In this document: piece after piece, positions 22,586 through 30,092 of the stretch
How positions within the stretch are numbered: position 1 is the first letter of the stretch
Layout of the letters: each line of letters starts with the position of its first letter
DNA from: Frankia nepalensis
GTDB taxonomy: Bacteria; Actinomycetota; Actinomycetes; Frankiales; Frankiaceae
Direction of reading: 5' to 3'
Assembly: GCF_016786325.1 (NCBI RefSeq)
Contig: NZ_JADWYU010000104.1
Span: 1 to 33,096 of the forward strand
Length of the DNA stretch: 33,096 nucleotides
Made by a program: the position numbers and the translations under genes
Notes under the pieces: model-generated
The model's database searches: none
Told to the model about the DNA's origin: nothing
The model's input: only the letters and a program-made list of their open reading frames with translations

Positions 22586-24238
22586 TCAAGGAGCTTGCCC
22601 TGGTGCCGGCGCCGGGGCGGGCTGACGGGCCGGGAGCTGGCGGGTGAGGAACAGGGCGGCCAGGGCGAGGGCGGCGAGCAGTGACAGGGATGCGCGCAGC
22701 CCGTCGATGCGGGCGTCCGCGTTGTCGGCGGTGATGGCCTGGGCGGTGTCGGGCGGGACTCCGGCCTCGTCGAGCCGCGTCTTCAGGTCTCGGTCGGACA
22801 CGAAGGGGATGCCTTCGGCCAGTCGGACCTCGGCGTGCGTGGCCAGGTCCGCCGGGATCGCGGGGTCCTGCTGGACGCCGGCCAGGAAGGACGCGGACAG
22901 CACGGAGATGAGGACCGCGCCGGCCGCCGCGGTACCGATCGAGGCACCCAGGTTCGTCACCGTGTTCTGCACCCCGCCGACCTCGCCGCTGTGCTCGTCG
23001 GCGACCGCGGACACGGTCACGCTGCCGAGCTGCGACGCGAGGGCGCCCACGCCGAGGCCCGCGAGCAGCATCGGCCAGGTCACGATCTCCGGTCCGGCAC
23101 CGGCGTCGAGCGCGCCAATCATGATCGTCATGCCGGCGAACAGGGCGAGGAAGCCGCAGCGGACGACGCGCCGGGGCGAGGCATGCGGGAAGACCTTGGG
23201 AATGCCGGCGGCGGCCACCAACAGGGCGACGGACAACGGCAGGAGGCGGACGCCGGTCGCGACCGCCGAGAGCCCGAGCGCCACCGACAGGTAGAGCGGC
23301 ACCACGAAGAAGAGGCCTGCCTGGAGCAGGTACTGGAAGAAGAACGACGTGAGCCCGGCCCGTAGCGTCCGGTTGCGCAGCAGCGCCGGGTCGAGCAGCA
23401 CGACCGCGCCTCGGGCGGTCCGGCGGTCCTGCGACCAGACGAAGAGCCACAGGATGGTTCCGCCGGCGAGGATCAGCCAGATCGCGGGCGAGAGCCCCAG
23501 CCAGGCGGGCGCGCCGGGGGCGGCCCGGACCAGGCCCCAGCTCCCCGATCGCAGGACGCCGTACACGACGAGGGCCAGGCCGGTCGCGGACAGCGCGGTG
23601 CCCACGAGGTCGAGACGTCCGCCCGCGCTCGGCGGTGCGTCCGTCATCCCTCGGGTCATCCACAGGATGACGGCCACCACCAGGATCTCGCCCGCGAAGA
23701 CCCAGCGCCAGGACAGATAGGTGGTGAACAGGCCGCCGACGAGCGGGCCCGCCGCGACCGCGATCGCGCCGGCGGCCGCGACCAGCCCATACGCGTGCCC
23801 GCGCCGCTCCGGAGCGAAGTTCGACGCGACGAGGGCGACGACAGCGGGCATGATCAGAGCGGCGCCCACTCCTTCGAGGCATGACCAGCCGACCACGAGG
23901 ACGGCGAGATTCCCGGCGAGGGAGGTCGTCAGTGAGCCGCATCCGTAGATGACGCAGCCGACGGTGAACACGCGTCGATGCCCGAGAAGCTGCCCCAGCC
24001 TCCCTCCGGTGATCATCAGCGCGGCCATCACCAGTGTGTAGAAGGTGATGGCGGTCTGGATTCCGGTCACCGTGGTACCGACGTCCGCGGCGACGGTCGC
24101 GATCGACACGTTCATGACCGAGCTGTCCAGCGTCATGAGGAACTGCGCCGCCGCCAGCGTCGGGAGCAGGGTCCGGCCGGCCGCGGCCGTCCCCGGCCCG
24201 GCTCCTGGGCTTCGTTTCCCGACGTCGCGCCGGGTCAT
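22586..24238 (-). CDS. DHA2-family MFS drug exporter
   Basis: 550 residues. The ATG at 24238 overlaps the YihY stop (ATGA); the ribosome binding site is weak, so translation is probably coupled. About 14 transmembrane helices, starting at LLPTLAAAQFLMTLDSSVMNV (TM1, in pieces), with motif A-like GGRLGQLLGHRR between TM2 and TM3 and the LDSSVMNVSIATV segment typical of DHA2 proton-driven antiporters such as EmrB and LfrA. A 60-residue loop (LAEGIPFVSDRDLKTRL region) precedes the last helix. It exports hydrophobic compounds or drugs across the cytoplasmic membrane. Likely controlled by the divergent TetR. Confidence 0.9.
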   Translation of the reverse strand: MTRRDVGKRSPGAGPGTAAAGRTLLPTLAAAQFLMTLDSSVMNVSIATVAADVGTTVTGIQTAITFYTLVMAALMITGGRLGQLLGHRRVFTVGCVIYGCGSLTTSLAGNLAVLVVGWSCLEGVGAALIMPAVVALVASNFAPERRGHAYGLVAAAGAIAVAAGPLVGGLFTTYLSWRWVFAGEILVVAVILWMTRGMTDAPPSAGGRLDLVGTALSATGLALVVYGVLRSGSWGLVRAAPGAPAWLGLSPAIWLILAGGTILWLFVWSQDRRTARGAVVLLDPALLRNRTLRAGLTSFFFQYLLQAGLFFVVPLYLSVALGLSAVATGVRLLPLSVALLVAAAGIPKVFPHASPRRVVRCGFLALFAGMTIMIGALDAGAGPEIVTWPMLLAGLGVGALASQLGSVTVSAVADEHSGEVGGVQNTVTNLGASIGTAAAGAVLISVLSASFLAGVQQDPAIPADLATHAEVRLAEGIPFVSDRDLKTRLDEAGVPPDTAQAITADNADARIDGLRASLSLLAALALAALFLTRQLPARQPAPAPAPGQAP

Positions 24239-25242
24239 CGCCCGCGCCCGGTGTGACGCCCGGTCGTCCCGGGACCTCCGCGCCCGTCCGCCGCTCCGGC
24301 CCCACGTCTGGCGCGCCTTCCGGCCCTTCCGGCCCTGGCGGAAACGACCGATTTCCGGGTTTCGTCGTACCACATTCCGACGATCGCTCCTCCCGTGAGA
24401 ACAACACCAAAACCGATCAGCCAGGAAAGGATCGTGAATACGACGCCGATGCTCCCGTAATCCCGTTCGTTCGCGACGATGGACGCGGAAAAGGCCAACC
24501 TGCTCACCACTCCCAGACCGGTCAGGCCGACTGTCGTGAAGACGGCGACCGGCCAGACCTCACGCCACCCGAGTCGTCCGAGCACGAGGGCGCTCGTACC
24601 AGCCCAGAGAAACAACAACAGACCGGCCACACTGAGCAAGCCGAAGCAGACCTGGCCGAGGGTGGTGCCGGTGAGCAGCGCCCCGACACTCGTCGTGCCG
24701 GCGAGAAAGGCGACAAGCCCGCCGAGCCAGACGACCTGGCCGAGGACGCCACGCAGGCCCAGCGGCCGGAGCCGGAAGACCCGCGCATAGATGGACTGCG
24801 CGGTCGCGGCCAGGCTCAGGCCACCGAGAATCAGCCAGAGCGCGCCCAGTAGTGACCAGCCCTGGCGAACCGCTCCGTCCCTGGGAGTGAACAGCCGCTC
24901 GACGGCCCGCGCGGCCTCCCGGCTCAGCCCCATCCGCCCGATGATCACATCCGCCGCGCCTCCGGGGCCGAGCGGCGACAACGCGGCCAGGACGATCACG
25001 AAAGGAAAGAACATCAGCAGGATGAGCGCGGCGAGATACATCGCGCTGTTGATGAGATCGCCCTGACGCAGCCTGGAGGCCAGGTCCGCCGCCGCCGCGG
25101 TCCGGAGTTGTTTCCGGACCATCCGGGCCGTCGTCACCATATGCCCGAACAGGCGCCGCGACCGGCCAGCGGCCTTGGCGCCGGGACCGCCAGCCGACCG
25201 ATCGGTGGGCCCGTCGCCGCCCGTGCGCCGGTTCCCCGGCAT
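24235..25242 (-). CDS. YihY/BrkB-family membrane protein
   Basis: 335 residues from ATG at 25242 with GGGGGAG just upstream; longer in-frame starts exist but lack support. The N-terminal 55 residues are hydrophilic and Gly/Arg-rich. Six transmembrane helices follow: INSAMYLAALILLMFFPFVIV, then segments near LLGALWLILGGLSLAAT, VVWLGGLVAFLAGTTSVGAL, FGLLSVAGLLLFLWAGTSAL, VAVFTTVGLTGLGVVS and IGVVFTILSWLIGFGVVLTGG. This is the YihY/BrkB family (formerly called RNase BN in error), integral membrane proteins of unknown function. A basic tail follows. It heads a two-gene unit with the DHA2 exporter. Confidence 0.85.
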   Translation of the reverse strand: MPGNRRTGGDGPTDRSAGGPGAKAAGRSRRLFGHMVTTARMVRKQLRTAAAADLASRLRQGDLINSAMYLAALILLMFFPFVIVLAALSPLGPGGAADVIIGRMGLSREAARAVERLFTPRDGAVRQGWSLLGALWLILGGLSLAATAQSIYARVFRLRPLGLRGVLGQVVWLGGLVAFLAGTTSVGALLTGTTLGQVCFGLLSVAGLLLFLWAGTSALVLGRLGWREVWPVAVFTTVGLTGLGVVSRLAFSASIVANERDYGSIGVVFTILSWLIGFGVVLTGGAIVGMWYDETRKSVVSARAGRAGRRARRGAGAADGRGGPGTTGRHTGRGR

Positions 25243-25422
25243 GGCTCCCCCCGACACCACATAGCCGACGACGACCGTCCGGCCACCGCGCGGCCCGCGC
25301 CGTGTTCCACAGCATCCCGGCGAGGGACCGTTCCCGCACCTCGCGCGGTCCCAAGAGAGCGCGAGGAGCTCCTCCTGGCGAAGACACCGGTTCCGGCGCC
25401 GCGCGGGTGTCAGCATCTTTCA

Positions 25423-25453
25423 ATACCAGCTGGTATCGGATACCCACAGGTAT
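25423..25453. promoter_or_regulatory. Two tandem TetR-type operators
   Basis: ATACCAGCTGGTAT (25423-25436, a perfect palindrome) and ATACCCACAGGTAT (25440-25453) share the pattern ATACC-N4-GGTAT, with centres 17 bp apart. They lie in the divergent region between the YihY-exporter operon and the TetR gene, 15 bp before the TetR start. They should bind the TetR regulator cooperatively and shut both directions. Confidence 0.8.
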
Positions 25454-25455
25454 CG

Positions 25456-25468
25456 TAAGATTCGCGCG
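25456..25468 (+). promoter_or_regulatory. Putative -10 of the TetR gene, leaderless transcript
   Basis: TAAGAT (25456-25461) lies 6 bases before the GTG start at 25468, so transcription would begin at or next to the start codon. No ribosome binding site is seen, consistent with a leaderless mRNA. The -35 position would fall inside the first operator. Confidence 0.5.
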
Positions 25469-26205
25469 TGAGCGATCCTGGAACGGACAGGTCCGGGTTG
25501 GGGCGAGCAGCCGCGTCGGCCCGGTCGGCCCCGTCGGCCCCGTCGGGGGCGGCGGCCGAATCGCCAGGTCCGGCGCCGCGGGTACCCCGGGCCGAGGTCC
25601 GGCGCCGCCTGCTGGCGGCGGCGGCGCGAGTGTTCGCCGAACGGGGCTACAGCGAGAGCCGGCTCGACGACGTCGCGCGCGCGGCCGGTTTCACCAAAGG
25701 GGCCGTCTACTCGAACTTCGGCTCGAAACAGGAGCTGTTCGCGGAACTCGTCAGCGCTCACATGGCCGAGCAGGTCGCGAACGTGCGCGGCGGCATCACC
25801 TCGGCGACGGCCCCCGACAGCGCCGACCGCGACGGTGTGCAGGCGCGTGGCATCGAGCTCCTGAGTGACTACCTGGTCAGCGACGACCGGGGCCAGCGTC
25901 TGGTGTTGGAGTTCGCCGCGCAGGCCAGCCGGGACCCTCAGGTCCAGGCGGCCTGGGCGCCCCACCGGCGGGCGCACCAGGACGCCGTCGTCGAGCTGAT
26001 GACCGAGCAGCTCCAGGCTCTTGGCGTGTCAGCCATCGTCGATCTCGACACGCTCGCCCTCATCATGATCGCTCTGCGCAACGGTCTGGCGCTGGAACGA
26101 GCGTCCGCGCCGGAGCAGGTGGACCGGCCCGTGATCGAACGCGCCGTCGCGGCCGTCCTGACCAGCCTCATCCCCCCGGCCAGCGGCCCCGCCACCGACC
26201 GCTGA
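25468..26205 (+). CDS. TetR/AcrR-family transcriptional regulator
   Basis: 245 residues from GTG at 25468. A 38-residue disordered N-terminal extension contains a SARSAPSAPSG repeat (9-bp units). The DNA-binding domain follows (about 43-90): RRRLLAAAARVFAERGY, SESRLDDVARAAGFTKGAVY and SNFGSKQELFAELV. The C-terminal ligand domain (95-235) is variable; it has no cysteine, and a LALIMIALRNGLALER helix. It most likely represses the divergent YihY-DHA2 operon and itself, using the two operators just upstream. The downstream P450 may be part of its regulon. Confidence 0.93.
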   Translation: MSDPGTDRSGLGRAAASARSAPSAPSGAAAESPGPAPRVPRAEVRRRLLAAAARVFAERGYSESRLDDVARAAGFTKGAVYSNFGSKQELFAELVSAHMAEQVANVRGGITSATAPDSADRDGVQARGIELLSDYLVSDDRGQRLVLEFAAQASRDPQVQAAWAPHRRAHQDAVVELMTEQLQALGVSAIVDLDTLALIMIALRNGLALERASAPEQVDRPVIERAVAAVLTSLIPPASGPATDR

Positions 26206-26330
26206 CCGGCGCGGTCGGCGTGTCCACGCCGGTTCAGCGATCCGATCGACGGGCTGCTCGTCCGCCGCACGAGGCCCCACCCCCGGCGGGCCGGTCACGG
26301 CACGAGCGGGTCAACGACCAGGAGGAAGCC
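26206..26330. other. Spacer between TetR and P450 genes
   Basis: 125 bp. ACCGGCG (26205-26211) and CGCCGGT (26227-26233) form a 7-bp stem right at the TetR stop that may act as a weak terminator, but the genes could still be co-transcribed. No separate P450 promoter is evident. Confidence 0.35.
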
Positions 26331-27545
26331 ATGACCATTGACCAGGTCTACGACCTAAATCCGGACACCTTCCAGGCGATGGCGCAGCATGACGTCCTGG
26401 CCCGGTTACGCGCGCACGACCCGGTGCACTGGACCGTCGACGCCGACGGCAAGGCGTTCTGGTCGCTCACCAAGCACGCGGACATTCAGATGGCCAACCG
26501 CGACATCGACACCTTCACGGTGACCCGCGGCTTCACCCTCATCGACGTCGACACCGATCCCTTCCAGGGCGCGGCGATGCTGGAGATGCTCCCCGGCCTC
26601 GACCCCGAGCGGCATGCCCGGCACCGCCGCATCGTCAGCCGCGGCTTCACCCCCCGCGTCCTGGGCCTGTTGGAGGATCACCTCCGGCTCAAGGCGCGGC
26701 TGATCGTGGACAACGTGATCGAGCAGGGCAAGGCCGACTTCGTCGACGACATCGCCGCCGAACTGCCACTACAGGCCATCTGCGAGCTCGTCGGGGTGCC
26801 CGAGCGGGACCGCCGCGCGATGTTCGCCTGGGGCAACGTCATGACCGGCATCGACGACCCCAACATCGGTGACCGGGAAGCGGGGATGCGGGCCGCCGCC
26901 GAGCTCATCGGCTACGGCCACAGCCTGCGCGCGGACCGCCTCCTGCGCCCCGCCGACGACATCGTCACCAAACTCACCCGGGCCACCGCCACGGACGACG
27001 GCCTGACCGATGCCGAGTTCGGGATGTTCTTCCTCCTGCTGATCGTCGCCGGCAACGAGACGACCCGGAACGCGACCGCGCACGGCATGCGCGCGCTGCT
27101 GGAGAACCCCGCGCAGCTCGCGAAGCTGCGGACGGATCACAGCAAGGAGCGCATGGCGACCGCCGTCGAGGAGGTCCTGCGTTGGTCCTCGCCGATCCAG
27201 TACTTCCGACGAACGGCGACCCGCGACGTCGAACTGCGCGGCAAGACGATCAGAGCGGGCGACTGGGTGGTGCTGTGGTACCCCTCCGCCAACCGCGACG
27301 ACGAGGTGTTCCCCGACCCTTACACGTTCGACGTCGACCGCGCTCCCAACGACCACGTGACGTTCGGGGCAGGCGGCCCGCACTTCTGCCTCGGCGCGAA
27401 CCTCGCCCGCCTCGAGCTACGGCTGATCCTCACCGAGATCATCACGAGGATGCCGCACCTCCGCCTCGACGGACCCGTCGAGATACTCCGGTCGAACTTC
27501 GTCAGCGGCATCACCCACATGCCGGTCCGCTGGGACAGACCCTGA
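26331..27545 (+). CDS. Cytochrome P450
   Basis: 404 residues. ATG at 26331 after AGGAGGA at ideal spacing. Motifs: HARHRRIVSRGFTPR (C helix, 95-109), I-helix AGNETTR (240-246, with a Glu-Thr pair in place of the usual acidic-Thr order), EVLR (Glu281/Arg284 of the K helix), and FGAGGPHFCLGANLAR with heme ligand Cys353. The soluble bacterial type is clear from length and lack of a membrane anchor; the sequence resembles the sterol/terpene/fatty-acid group (CYP124/125/142-like). Redox partners are not encoded nearby. Co-location with a TetR and an efflux pump suggests a xenobiotic or lipid response. Confidence 0.93.
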   Translation: MTIDQVYDLNPDTFQAMAQHDVLARLRAHDPVHWTVDADGKAFWSLTKHADIQMANRDIDTFTVTRGFTLIDVDTDPFQGAAMLEMLPGLDPERHARHRRIVSRGFTPRVLGLLEDHLRLKARLIVDNVIEQGKADFVDDIAAELPLQAICELVGVPERDRRAMFAWGNVMTGIDDPNIGDREAGMRAAAELIGYGHSLRADRLLRPADDIVTKLTRATATDDGLTDAEFGMFFLLLIVAGNETTRNATAHGMRALLENPAQLAKLRTDHSKERMATAVEEVLRWSSPIQYFRRTATRDVELRGKTIRAGDWVVLWYPSANRDDEVFPDPYTFDVDRAPNDHVTFGAGGPHFCLGANLARLELRLILTEIITRMPHLRLDGPVEILRSNFVSGITHMPVRWDRP

Positions 27546-27555
27546 AACCGCGCGC

Positions 27556-27595
27556 CCGGCCGGCTCCGCCCGCCGACACGGGCCGAGCCGGCCGG
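27556..27595. terminator. Bidirectional terminator hairpin
   Basis: CCGGCCGGCTC (27556-27566) and GAGCCGGCCGG (27585-27595) form a perfect 11-bp stem between the convergent P450 and AHSA1 genes, 10 bp after the P450 stop. Confidence 0.7.
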
Positions 27596-27647
27596 TCCTC
27601 CATGACGGGTAGGTTCGCCGGGCCGCTTGGCGAAAGTACGTTCTCCG

Positions 27648-28088
27648 TCAGTGCCAGTCGCTGATCATCACGTCGTCCGGCGCCGGGGCGCCCTTGCCCG
27701 TCTCCAGGAGCGACTTCAGGCTCATCAGGTAGGTCGCCCACTTGGTGGTGCAGTGGTGCATGAACTCCACGGGCTCACGCCACCCCCGGTGCGCGAACAT
27801 GATGATCGTGTAGTCGCCCTCGGTCCGCAGGTCCCAGCTGATCCGGGTGTCGACCCATTCCGCCGGCGCGTCGATCACCTCCCAGAGCACACGCTCGGCC
27901 GGCTGGGCCTCCAGCACCTTCATGTCGAAGCCGCCGGGCACGAAACGGAACTCGAGCACGCCGCCGGGCGCGCCGTCCCCACGCGTGTCCCTGGTCCACC
28001 AGTCCGCCAGGCCCTCGCGCGTCGTCAGCGCACGGAACACTTCTTCTCGCGGCGCCGTGATCCCTACTCGGTGCAGGATGTCCGCCAT
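27648..28088 (-). CDS. AHSA1/SRPBCC-domain protein
   Basis: 146 residues. ATG at 28088 with AGGAGA 6 nt upstream. MADILHRVGITAPREEVFRAL, then GLADWWTRDT, GGVLEFRF, VDTRISWDL and the helix EFMHHCTTKWATYLMSLKSLLE show the activator-of-Hsp90/START helix-grip fold used to bind hydrophobic ligands. The last gene of a possible minus-strand set (SRPBCC, ArsR, AHSA1), separated from the ArsR gene by 83 bp with a hairpin, so it may have its own promoter or be attenuated. Ligand unknown. SRPBCC-ArsR pairs are common in actinomycetes. Confidence 0.88.
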   Translation of the reverse strand: MADILHRVGITAPREEVFRALTTREGLADWWTRDTRGDGAPGGVLEFRFVPGGFDMKVLEAQPAERVLWEVIDAPAEWVDTRISWDLRTEGDYTIIMFAHRGWREPVEFMHHCTTKWATYLMSLKSLLETGKGAPAPDDVMISDWH

Positions 28089-28143
28089 CACGCTCTCCTG
28101 TTCGCCACGCGTTCTCCGCGCGGTTCTCCACTTGGTTCTCCGG

Positions 28144-28163
28144 CCGGCCGCGGACGCGGCCGG
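28144..28163 (-). terminator. Hairpin between ArsR and AHSA1 genes
   Basis: CCGGCCGC (28144-28151) and GCGGCCGG (28156-28163) form an 8-bp stem with a 4-nt loop just past the ArsR stop. It may be an intercistronic terminator or attenuator. Three nearby copies of a TTCTCC-containing unit (28110-28141) follow. Confidence 0.45.
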
Positions 28164-28171
28164 GCCGCGTC

Positions 28172-28504
28172 TCAACCGTTCTTCTGGATGGCTTCGGCGA
28201 TCTGCTTGATCCGCCGCAGCCGGGCGTCCCACGCGTTGCCCACGGCGCCCAGCTGCGCCACCGCGCGCCCGAGCTGGACCTCGTCGACCTGGTAGCGCCG
28301 CTCGCGCCCGGCCGGCGTCGCCTGGACCAGGCCGACGCGGTCGAGGACGCCGAGGTGCTTGGCCACCGCCTGCCGCGTCACCGGCAGCTGCTCGCTCAGC
28401 GAGGTCGCGGTCCCGGCTCCGCTCGCCAGCAGGAGGTCGAGCATCCGCCGCCGGGTCGGGTCCCCGATCGCCGACCACAGGTCGTCGTCCACCGCGACCG
28501 TCAT
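28172..28504 (-). CDS. ArsR-family winged-helix regulator
   Basis: 110 residues. The ATG at 28504 overlaps the SRPBCC stop as ATGA; no independent ribosome binding site. Winged-helix motifs: LWSAIGDPTRRRMLDLLL (9-26), SLSEQLPVTRQAVAKHLGVL recognition helix (35-54) and AGRERRYQVDE wing. No metal-binding cysteine pair (such as ELCVCDL) is present, so it is not a classic metal sensor. It is of the kind co-encoded with SRPBCC proteins, which it probably regulates together with itself through the two operators upstream. Confidence 0.9.
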   Translation of the reverse strand: MTVAVDDDLWSAIGDPTRRRMLDLLLASGAGTATSLSEQLPVTRQAVAKHLGVLDRVGLVQATPAGRERRYQVDEVQLGRAVAQLGAVGNAWDARLRRIKQIAEAIQKNG

Positions 28505-28965
28505 CGCGCCGACACCAGGCGCTCGGCGTGCTCCCCGATGCGGGGCACGTAGATGCCCCAGCCGGTCACGTGCTCGTGGTACTGCTGCTCCAGCACCGCG
28601 ATCTCCCAGCCCCGCTCGCGGAACCCGGTCTCGGTGAGCCGCAGCAGCGTGCCCGAGCCGGACGCGACGAGCTCGAAGGTCACCAGCAGCGAGTTGCCGT
28701 CGACCGCCGCCTCGCCCGCCGGATGCGTCCAGCGGAAGCTGAACAGCCGCGGCGGATCGGAGGCCACCACGGTCATCGGGGTGACGTGGGCTCGGGGGTT
28801 GTCGCCGTCGGCCCAGGCCAGTTCCCCGGTCGCGCCGGGCGTCGGCTGGACGTCGCACTCGGCGTACCACCAGTCCCGGATGTGCTCGGGCCGGCTGATC
28901 ACCTCGAACACCACCTCGGGCGCGGCCTCGACGTGGATCTGACGTTCGATGCTGGCGAACTCCAT
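28501..28965 (-). CDS. SRPBCC-domain protein
   Basis: 154 residues. ATG at 28965 after GGGAGAG. SIERQIHVEAAPEVVFEVIS, EHIRDWWYAE, a LFSFRWTHPAG strand and LLRLTETGFRERGWEI are typical of the AHSA1-like SRPBCC fold. The C-terminal helix (VLEQQYHEHVTGWGIYV) closes the cavity. First gene of the ArsR operon; the stop overlaps the regulator start. Presumed small hydrophobic ligand binder or enzyme; no catalytic residue can be assigned. Confidence 0.88.
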   Translation of the reverse strand: MEFASIERQIHVEAAPEVVFEVISRPEHIRDWWYAECDVQPTPGATGELAWADGDNPRAHVTPMTVVASDPPRLFSFRWTHPAGEAAVDGNSLLVTFELVASGSGTLLRLTETGFRERGWEIAVLEQQYHEHVTGWGIYVPRIGEHAERLVSAR

Positions 28966-28983
28966 GGGCTCTCCCTGACACAG

Positions 28984-29043
28984 GCAACCATCGGTTGCGC
29001 ATCAGGTTACGCCCAGCTCCGGCGATACGCAACCATCGATTGC
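28984..29043 (-). promoter_or_regulatory. ArsR operon promoter with two flanking operators
   Basis: GCAACCATCGGTTGC (28984-28998) and GCAACCATCGATTGC (29029-29043) are near-identical palindromes 45 bp apart, both followed by GCATC. On the minus strand a promoter is readable between them: -35 TTGCGT (29032-29027), a 17-nt spacer, -10 TAACCT (29009-29004). One operator overlaps the -35 and the other the start point, so binding would block transcription of the SRPBCC-ArsR operon: autoregulation. Confidence 0.75.
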
Positions 29044-29139
29044 GCATCGCGCTTGTCAGCCGGCCGGTCGGTCGGCCGGCCGGCCGGTCGGCGATGGGGT
29101 GGGCCGGGTCAGGCGGCCCGCCGCCACCGGCGAGCCGGG

Positions 29140-29676
29140 TCAGCCGCCGGCCACGGGCTGAGTGGGCAGGCCCGGGACGAGCGGGGTGAGCTGCTCGATG
29201 TCGTGGCGGGCGCGCAGGGCGGCGACCTGCGCCTGGTCGGGTGGCCCGCCGCCGCCGGCCAGCAGCTCACCCAGCTCTCGCAGGTAGTGCTCGTGCCCGG
29301 ACGGGGCGACGACGAACAGCATCCGGGCCGGCGTCGAGCCGGGGTTGGCGAAGGCGTGCGGGCAGCCCGGCGGCACGAACATCAGGCTGCCAGGCCCGCC
29401 GCGGGCGATCTTCTGGCCGTCACGGCCCTCCCACCGCCGCCAGTGGCCGACGGTCCGCGCGAGCGGCTCGAAGGCGAGCAGGTCGAGCTCGCCGTCGAGA
29501 ATGTAGAAGATCTCCTCCGCCGCGCCATGTCGATGTGCTCCGACGTCGAAACCGGGTGGAACGTCGGCCTCGAACACCGACCAGCTAGGTGAGAGCTCAG
29601 TGCCAACCTTCAGCGTCATTCCGGCCGACTGAAGGCGCTGGCCCGCGCCAGGCGGCAGCACAAGCCCGTCAGTCAT
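29140..29676 (-). CDS. Cupin-domain protein
   Basis: 178 residues. ATG at 29676 with CGGAG about 7 nt upstream. The cupin core is clear: PGFDVGAHRHGAAEEIFYIL then DGELD (motif 1, His48, His50, Glu55 as metal ligands) and GSLMFVPPGCPHAFANPG (motif 2, with His). The second motif follows the first after about 45 residues, as usual. A C-terminal helical tail (about 45 residues, GHEHYLRELGELLAGGGG onward) is added. Metal-binding single cupin, cytoplasmic; the reaction is unknown. It is upstream of, but separated from, the ArsR operon by a GC-rich repeat (29057-29091). Confidence 0.85.
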   Translation of the reverse strand: MTDGLVLPPGAGQRLQSAGMTLKVGTELSPSWSVFEADVPPGFDVGAHRHGAAEEIFYILDGELDLLAFEPLARTVGHWRRWEGRDGQKIARGGPGSLMFVPPGCPHAFANPGSTPARMLFVVAPSGHEHYLRELGELLAGGGGPPDQAQVAALRARHDIEQLTPLVPGLPTQPVAGG

Positions 29677-30092
29677 GCCGCGACTCCGCCGAGCTTCCGG
29701 CCTGCGGCACGCACCATCACGCGGCTTTGCTGGCCAGGAGCGCCTGTCGCCGGAATTGATCGCGATCGAGCTGTCATGTCCGGAACGGTAGGACGTAGAT
29801 ACCTTCTGAGCCTGGTGCGATTGCTACCGGGCAGCGTCGACGCGATGACCCGAACGGGTGGGACATCTCGGAGCGGTTCAGAAGGCGCCGAAACGGCATC
29901 GGAACAGCGGCCTGCCTCGCGGCCGGGAGCAGGCGGCGGCGCGGCAGAACGGCGGCACGACAGAGCAGCAGCGTGTCAGAGCAGCAGCATGACAAAGCGG
30001 CGGCGCGGAAACGGCGACGCGTCAGACGGCGACGCGTCAGACGGCGGCGCGTCAGACGGCGGCGCGGTCAGGTACATACGAGGCGGCCACAG
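29677..30092. other. Divergent region between cupin and XRE regulator
   Basis: About 415 bp. A frame at 29776-30096 would overlap the regulator start (ATGA) but reads as low-complexity sequence and has no good ribosome binding site. GGTAGGACGTAGATACC at 29787-29803 is an imperfect dyad that may be an operator for the cupin side. The right part is dominated by 15-bp repeats. Confidence 0.4.
30011..30070. repeat. Four tandem 15-bp repeats just upstream of the XRE gene
   Basis: ACGGCGACGCGTCAG occurs twice, then twice more with one to two changes (GGCGGCGCGTCAG form), covering 30011-30070, 23 bp before the regulator ATG. Each unit contains ACGCGT or GCGCGT dyads. Copy number would change promoter-to-gene distance by 15 bp steps. 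Confidence 0.75.
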
